This document shows positions 36,653-39,694 of a stretch of 39,694 bases of DNA, piece after piece; positions within the stretch are counted from its first letter, which is position 1; each line of letters opens with the position of its first letter. The notes under the pieces are model-generated. The model saw only the letters and a program-made list of their open reading frames with translations, searched no databases and was not told the origin of the DNA. Origin of the DNA: an uncultured archaeon (lineage in GTDB: Archaea; Nanobdellota; Nanobdellia; Pacearchaeales; GW2011-AR1); contig CAIQQL010000142.1 in assembly GCA_903873955.1 (NCBI GenBank), positions 1 through 39,694 on the forward strand. The letters are read 5' to 3'. A program made the translations under genes and the position numbers.

Positions 36653-36890
36653 TTAGGAGTTGGTTTTAATAATCTCCTTCAAGGCGCTGAACGCTTTCGG
36701 AACATCCGATTCCTTGATTATGATATCAAGCTCATTGAGTGTGGATACAATTTATGTGATGGGTATCTGTTCCCGGGTGAAGCCGCGGGTAATGATAAAA
36801 AAATATCCTGCATCTTCAATCGCTCCAGCAGGAATCGTCGTGCTGATTGCAGCAATGTTATCGATAAGAAAATCTATATAAAGCTGGCAT
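36653..36890 (-). pseudogene. Decayed ORF, possibly ACT-like
   Basis: On the minus strand one frame reads as protein on both sides of an in-frame TAA (36752-36754). Before it: I-A-A-I-S-T-T-I-P-A-G-A-I-E-D-A-G. After it: L-N-E-L-D-I-I-I-K-E-S-D-V-P-K-A-F and a final TAA at 36653-36655. The second half resembles the last helix and strand of ACT domains, with low certainty. No good start codon or ribosome site precedes it, and its upstream end runs into the promoter of the methyltransferase gene. It is probably a gene remnant. The 422-bp region 36486-36907 otherwise holds only this and the candidate RNA. Confidence 0.35.
36872..36882 (+). promoter_or_regulatory. TATA box of the methyltransferase gene
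   Basis: TCTATATAAAG lies 26-36 nt before the ATG at 36908. AGGAG ends only 1 nt before the ATG, too close for normal use, so a short-leader or leaderless start is more likely. Confidence 0.5.
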
Positions 36891-36907
36891 TTTTTTAACC
36901 TAGGAGT

Positions 36908-37537
36908 ATGGTTTCTCAAGAAGAGCTTTGGAATGAAGAATATGCTCATGCAAAGATTAAATGGAACAAGGAGACTAAAAACCTCCCTCCAAAACTTAAA
37001 GACAAAGTCGTACTGGAACTGGGAGTAGGTAATGGAAAAACTTTGCTTTCAATCCTCAAGCAAAAACCTAAACGTGTCATTGCTGTAGATTTTTCTCAAG
37101 ATGCGATAAACTCTTGCAAGGACCTCTTTGAGAAGCATACGAATGTATTTCTCATCAAAGCAGATGCGCTCAATTTGCCTTTGGGCGAACAAGAGTTTGA
37201 TGTGGTCGTATGCTATTATCTTCTGAATAACCTGCTTTTTGCTGAGCGCGACCGCGCGGTCAATGAAATTTTTAGTGTGCTAAAACCAAAAGGGATGGTG
37301 CTTTTTGAAGATTTTGCAGTAGGGGATATGAGGGAGACAGGTCAGCAGCCTTTTTCAAAGGAAAAGCATACAACCGTGAAGACAAATGGGTTTTTGTGCC
37401 ATTATTTTGATCAAGAAGAGGTCAAGGGTCTGTTCAAAGGGTTTACTCCTCTGGAACTAGAACTTAAAGTTACAACCCCTATTCATAACAAACCTCAGCT
37501 CACCCGCAAAGTCATTTGTGCCGTCTTTGAAAAATAG
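36908..37537 (+). CDS. Class I SAM-dependent methyltransferase
   Basis: 209 residues. Motif I is V-L-E-L-G-V-G-N-G-K-T (about 36-46), then I-A-V-D-F-S (motif II), A-D-A-L-N-L-P (motif III) and F-D-V-V-V-C-Y-Y-L-L (motif IV). The second half (F-E-D-F-A-V-G-D, then H-Y-F-D-Q-E-E-V-K-G-L-F) has the order seen in the METTL2/6/8 family, which makes 3-methylcytidine in tRNA; that assignment is tentative. The gene is convergent with the hypothetical gene at 37512 and the two coding ends overlap by 26 bp. Confidence 0.85.
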   Translation: MVSQEELWNEEYAHAKIKWNKETKNLPPKLKDKVVLELGVGNGKTLLSILKQKPKRVIAVDFSQDAINSCKDLFEKHTNVFLIKADALNLPLGEQEFDVVVCYYLLNNLLFAERDRAVNEIFSVLKPKGMVLFEDFAVGDMRETGQQPFSKEKHTTVKTNGFLCHYFDQEEVKGLFKGFTPLELELKVTTPIHNKPQLTRKVICAVFEK

Positions 37538-37976
37538 TAAGTGGTCGAAGCTTATGGTGCTTTAAATCAAAATACCATCGTTGAGCCTGGGAAGAGAAGC
37601 CGCTCTCTAAGCGAGTAGGTTTTGCTTCGCATTCAAAAAAGTAAAGAAGGTCATAAAATTCGGGTTTTCCTTCGTCATCCAGCCCTCTGTTTCTTTGCTC
37701 TTCCAGACATCTTGGACTTTGATCAAAAGTATATGGTCGACAGGTGATGGCCTTGCTCAGTTCCCCGCGATGGATGGTGTAAACCTTGCCTTCCAGCTCC
37801 ACTTGTGAACCATAAGGGATCCAGACAATCCCTCTGGTTTCTGGATTAAGAAAAGCAGCAAAAATATCAATACTTTTTGGAGATAATCGAGAATGGACCC
37901 GAGTGATGGTATAGTTGGTGCCTATCTTACCTGCTTCAGTACAGTCCCTGTGTTCATATTGTCTATACTCATTCAT
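37512..37976 (-). CDS. Hypothetical protein, 154 aa
   Basis: No known family is recognised. The protein starts MNEYRQYEHRDCTEAGKIGT and is soluble, with no signal or transmembrane segment. Segments such as I-V-W-I-P-Y-G-S-Q-V-E-L-E-G-K-V-Y-T-I-H look like beta strands, and there are three dispersed cysteines. GGAAG lies about 9 nt before the ATG. The overlap with the convergent methyltransferase end is small, and the opposite strand holds no better gene, so I accept it as real with moderate certainty. Confidence 0.6.
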   Translation of the reverse strand: MNEYRQYEHRDCTEAGKIGTNYTITRVHSRLSPKSIDIFAAFLNPETRGIVWIPYGSQVELEGKVYTIHRGELSKAITCRPYTFDQSPRCLEEQRNRGLDDEGKPEFYDLLYFFECEAKPTRLESGFSSQAQRWYFDLKHHKLRPLTIFQRRHK

Positions 37977-38119
37977 GGAATTTGCTTCCTTTTTTTAGAT
38001 CAGGATATGGTTCTGGCAAGAGAGAATTTAGGACAGTGCAATGTGAAAAGAATAAACGAGCTAAAAAAGATTTTGTATCGCGCATAATAATAAAAACTTC
38101 GTTCATTTATAAAATTTTC
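37977..38119. other. Intergenic region without recognised features
   Basis: 143 bp between two co-oriented minus-strand genes, A/T-rich. Short plus-strand frames here look like chance. No hairpin or clear TATA box could be assigned to the downstream gene. Confidence 0.4.
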
Positions 38120-38779
38120 TTAAGTGCAATATACTCTTTCTATGTTTTCCTTCATTGGAACGTTCTTCAGATGTGAGCAATCTCCTATTCGGATAACCTT
38201 CCATAGGGGAGGGCCATAGACAATCTCAGTGATCGCGGTATTAGTGATGTCAAGTTCATAAGCTTCTTTCGGGCTAATGTGCAGGAGATTTTTTAGAAGG
38301 CATTTTGTGGCATATGCGTGGGTAAAAGCGATTATCCTATCTGAAGGTCTATGGTTTTTTACGACTTCTTCTAAAAAACGGAGCATCCTACCTTCCACTT
38401 CACAGGGAGATTCTCCTCCTGGTGCTTTGAAATGCCAGAGGTCTGCGTTGATTTGTGCCAAGATTTCCGATGTATACGTATCAACTCTTTTTTCCCCAAT
38501 CCACGCTCCTTGGAAGATCTCCCCTAGCAAGGGAGTGATCTTGATATTTTCAAGGATGGCTGCGGGGAGCACGTGTTGTGCCGTTTGCCAGGTACGCAGT
38601 GCCTGAGAAGAATATGCTGCATCAAATAACCCTTCTTCCTTTTTTAGTCTTTCTTCAAGGAGCTGTGACTGATAATGGCCCAGGTCTGTCAAAGGAGGAG
38701 TGTTATCGCCACCAGAGATGATTTGGGGAGAGAGTTGGGCCCTGCTTTGGGCATGTCTAATGAGCAGAAGCGAGAGCAT
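38120..38779 (-). CDS. Histidine phosphatase superfamily protein
   Basis: 219 residues from the ATG at 38779, which has GGGAG upstream. The ATG at 38818 would lie deep in the previous gene and add residues before the first core strand. The core is L-L-L-I-R-H-A-Q-S with the phospho-accepting His (usual R-H-G), L-T-D-L-G, then the second His in A-F-T-H-A. G-G-E-S-P supplies the conserved Glu. The family includes cofactor-dependent phosphoglycerate mutase and many phosphatases; a broad phosphatase is likelier here. It overlaps the PHP gene by 23 bp, so translation is coupled. Confidence 0.88.
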   Translation of the reverse strand: MLSLLLIRHAQSRAQLSPQIISGGDNTPPLTDLGHYQSQLLEERLKKEEGLFDAAYSSQALRTWQTAQHVLPAAILENIKITPLLGEIFQGAWIGEKRVDTYTSEILAQINADLWHFKAPGGESPCEVEGRMLRFLEEVVKNHRPSDRIIAFTHAYATKCLLKNLLHISPKEAYELDITNTAITEIVYGPPLWKVIRIGDCSHLKNVPMKENIERVYCT

Positions 38780-39623
38780 ACTTCTCCCTCTCTTGAAAAA
38801 AAGATTCCGCGTCTTCAAAGTAGTTTTCTCCTCTCCCTAAAAGTTGTCTGGAGAATGCAGGGCCATGGAAATCAGAGCCGTATGTGACCCTTAGCCCCTT
38901 TTCTCGTGCATAGTCTATGAACGGGATGTTTTTTTCTGCAAAATTAGGCTGGACTTCAAGGCCGTCAAGGCCTTCTTCAAGCAGCATATCTAATGCTTTC
39001 ATGGATTTTACATCCTTGAATGGATGGGCGATGATTGCTCTTCCTCCAGCAGCATGGATCTGTTCTATCGCTTCACTGGCTTCAATGAAATATTTTTCTT
39101 CTACGTTGCCTGCAATGCTTTGCTTTCCGAAGTAGTGAGCAAATAACCCGGTAATCGATTCGTTCTGATGTCGCGATTGTAAGTAGGCAGCACAGGCTTT
39201 GTCCTGCAGCATGGTCATGAAAATATTGTACTTTCCTAGTCTTGATTCAGGAAAAGCATGTTCAAGTTTGGCGAGGTTGATAGGGACCCCTTGGGCTTGT
39301 AAAAGAGTGATGCGCTGTTCGCATACTTTTCTCTGGATATCCTGCACATGCTCAAGAAAATCCTGGAATCCTTGATTATAGGGGTCAACATGCAACCCTA
39401 GGATATGGTAATGGAGAGTGCTTATTTCTACGCCTGGGACAAGTTCAATATTCCATTTCACTGCCTCGTCTTTGGCTGCAAAATATCCTTTCAGGGTGTC
39501 ATGGTCAGTGATGGCCATGGAGTCTATCCCTTTGAGCTTGACCGCTGCTACAAGCGTTCGCGGATCGCTTGTCCCGTCTGAGAAGTTGGTGTGCAGGTGC
39601 CAGTCGATGTATGTTGTGTTCAT
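38757..39623 (-). CDS. PHP-domain metal-dependent phosphoesterase
   Basis: 288 residues. The PHP metal ligands are visible: D-W-H-L-H-T-N-F-S-D-G (7-17), I-T-D-H-D-T (about 38-43), P-G-V-E-I-S (about 63-68), I-I-A-H-P-F and G-S-D-F-H-G near the end. This is the stand-alone YciV/RNase AM-like type, which removes phosphate from 3',5'-bisphosphate nucleotides or trims short RNAs; the precise substrate is open. ATATATAAAG lies upstream at about 39645-39655. The histidine phosphatase follows in the same operon. Confidence 0.9.
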   Translation of the reverse strand: MNTTYIDWHLHTNFSDGTSDPRTLVAAVKLKGIDSMAITDHDTLKGYFAAKDEAVKWNIELVPGVEISTLHYHILGLHVDPYNQGFQDFLEHVQDIQRKVCEQRITLLQAQGVPINLAKLEHAFPESRLGKYNIFMTMLQDKACAAYLQSRHQNESITGLFAHYFGKQSIAGNVEEKYFIEASEAIEQIHAAGGRAIIAHPFKDVKSMKALDMLLEEGLDGLEVQPNFAEKNIPFIDYAREKGLRVTYGSDFHGPAFSRQLLGRGENYFEDAESFFQEREKYALASAH

Positions 39624-39644
39624 CTTAATAATATGGGGCTAAGG

Positions 39645-39680
39645 AAAACTTTATATATTCTCGATATAATTTATATAAAT
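39645..39680. promoter_or_regulatory. Divergent promoters at the right window edge
   Basis: The minus-strand box ATATATAAAG lies about 22-32 nt before the PHP start. The plus-strand box TTTATATAAAT (about 39670-39680) precedes an ATG-AAA at 39689, probably the first two codons of a gene cut by the edge. Nothing more can be said about that gene. Confidence 0.45.
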
Positions 39681-39694
39681 AATATAAAATGAAA

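Noticed and set aside
36566-36898. Plus-strand frame of 110 codons between NAD kinase and the methyltransferase
   Set aside because: It starts inside the candidate RNA/terminator region with no ribosome site, and its composition (many N, R, F with no family pattern) is less protein-like than the opposite strand, where a decayed frame is visible.

Overview
The window reads as chromosomal DNA of an archaeon, most likely a DPANN lineage of the Woesearchaeota/Pacearchaeota type. This rests on archaeal TATA boxes about 22-30 nt upstream of many start codons (mostly leaderless genes), T-rich terminators, COG1361-type surface proteins, an AmmeMemoRadiSam locus and many exported N-x-S/T-rich proteins. 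The lineage is inference. Several genes are bacterial-like (Tgt without a PUA domain, a glucose-6-phosphate dehydrogenase, an EmrAB-like pump). I see no rRNA, tRNA, CRISPR array or insertion sequence.

Left part (1-7.3 kb): a DUF2892-type membrane protein cut by the window edge, a tRNA-guanine transglycosylase, two anchored surface proteins, an ABC exporter, and a small pair made of a deoxyribosyltransferase-like protein and a nucleotidyltransferase-fold protein.

Centre (7.3-22.6 kb): the most interesting part. A 3787-residue secreted mosaic protein (Ig-like arrays, DNRLRE, LamG, an Asp-box beta-propeller inserted into a DUF11 domain) lies beside a 449-residue membrane-anchored protein and, divergently, three consecutive genes for secreted proteins of about 220 residues. 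By eye all five share one domain, marked by W-H-G-Y-F/Y-G early and Y-x-Y-x-L-x-V-P near the end. In the giant it forms the last ~190 residues. The three small genes have long leaders, near-perfect Shine-Dalgarno sites and T-rich terminators, unlike their leaderless neighbours. I infer a surface assembly: abundant small subunits, a membrane anchor, and a giant fibre or adhesin that docks through its C-terminal copy of the subunit domain.

Right-centre (22.6-28.6 kb): AmmA/AmrS/AmrB (AMMECR1, radical SAM, Memo), a KsgA/Erm-family rRNA methyltransferase, and a thioredoxin - winged-helix regulator - G6PDH operon whose promoter carries an inverted repeat around the TATA box. A second small winged-helix regulator is coupled to a seven-helix membrane protein.

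Right part (28.6-39.7 kb): a four-gene MacB-type ABC cassette that includes a COG1361 protein; a convergent EmrAB-like operon that also begins with a COG1361 protein and has tandem palindromes upstream; NAD kinase; a candidate short RNA or terminator and a decayed ORF; a methyltransferase; a hypothetical protein; and a histidine phosphatase / PHP phosphoesterase pair. NAD kinase, G6PDH and thioredoxin could form one NADP(H)-linked redox route, but they are not in one operon.
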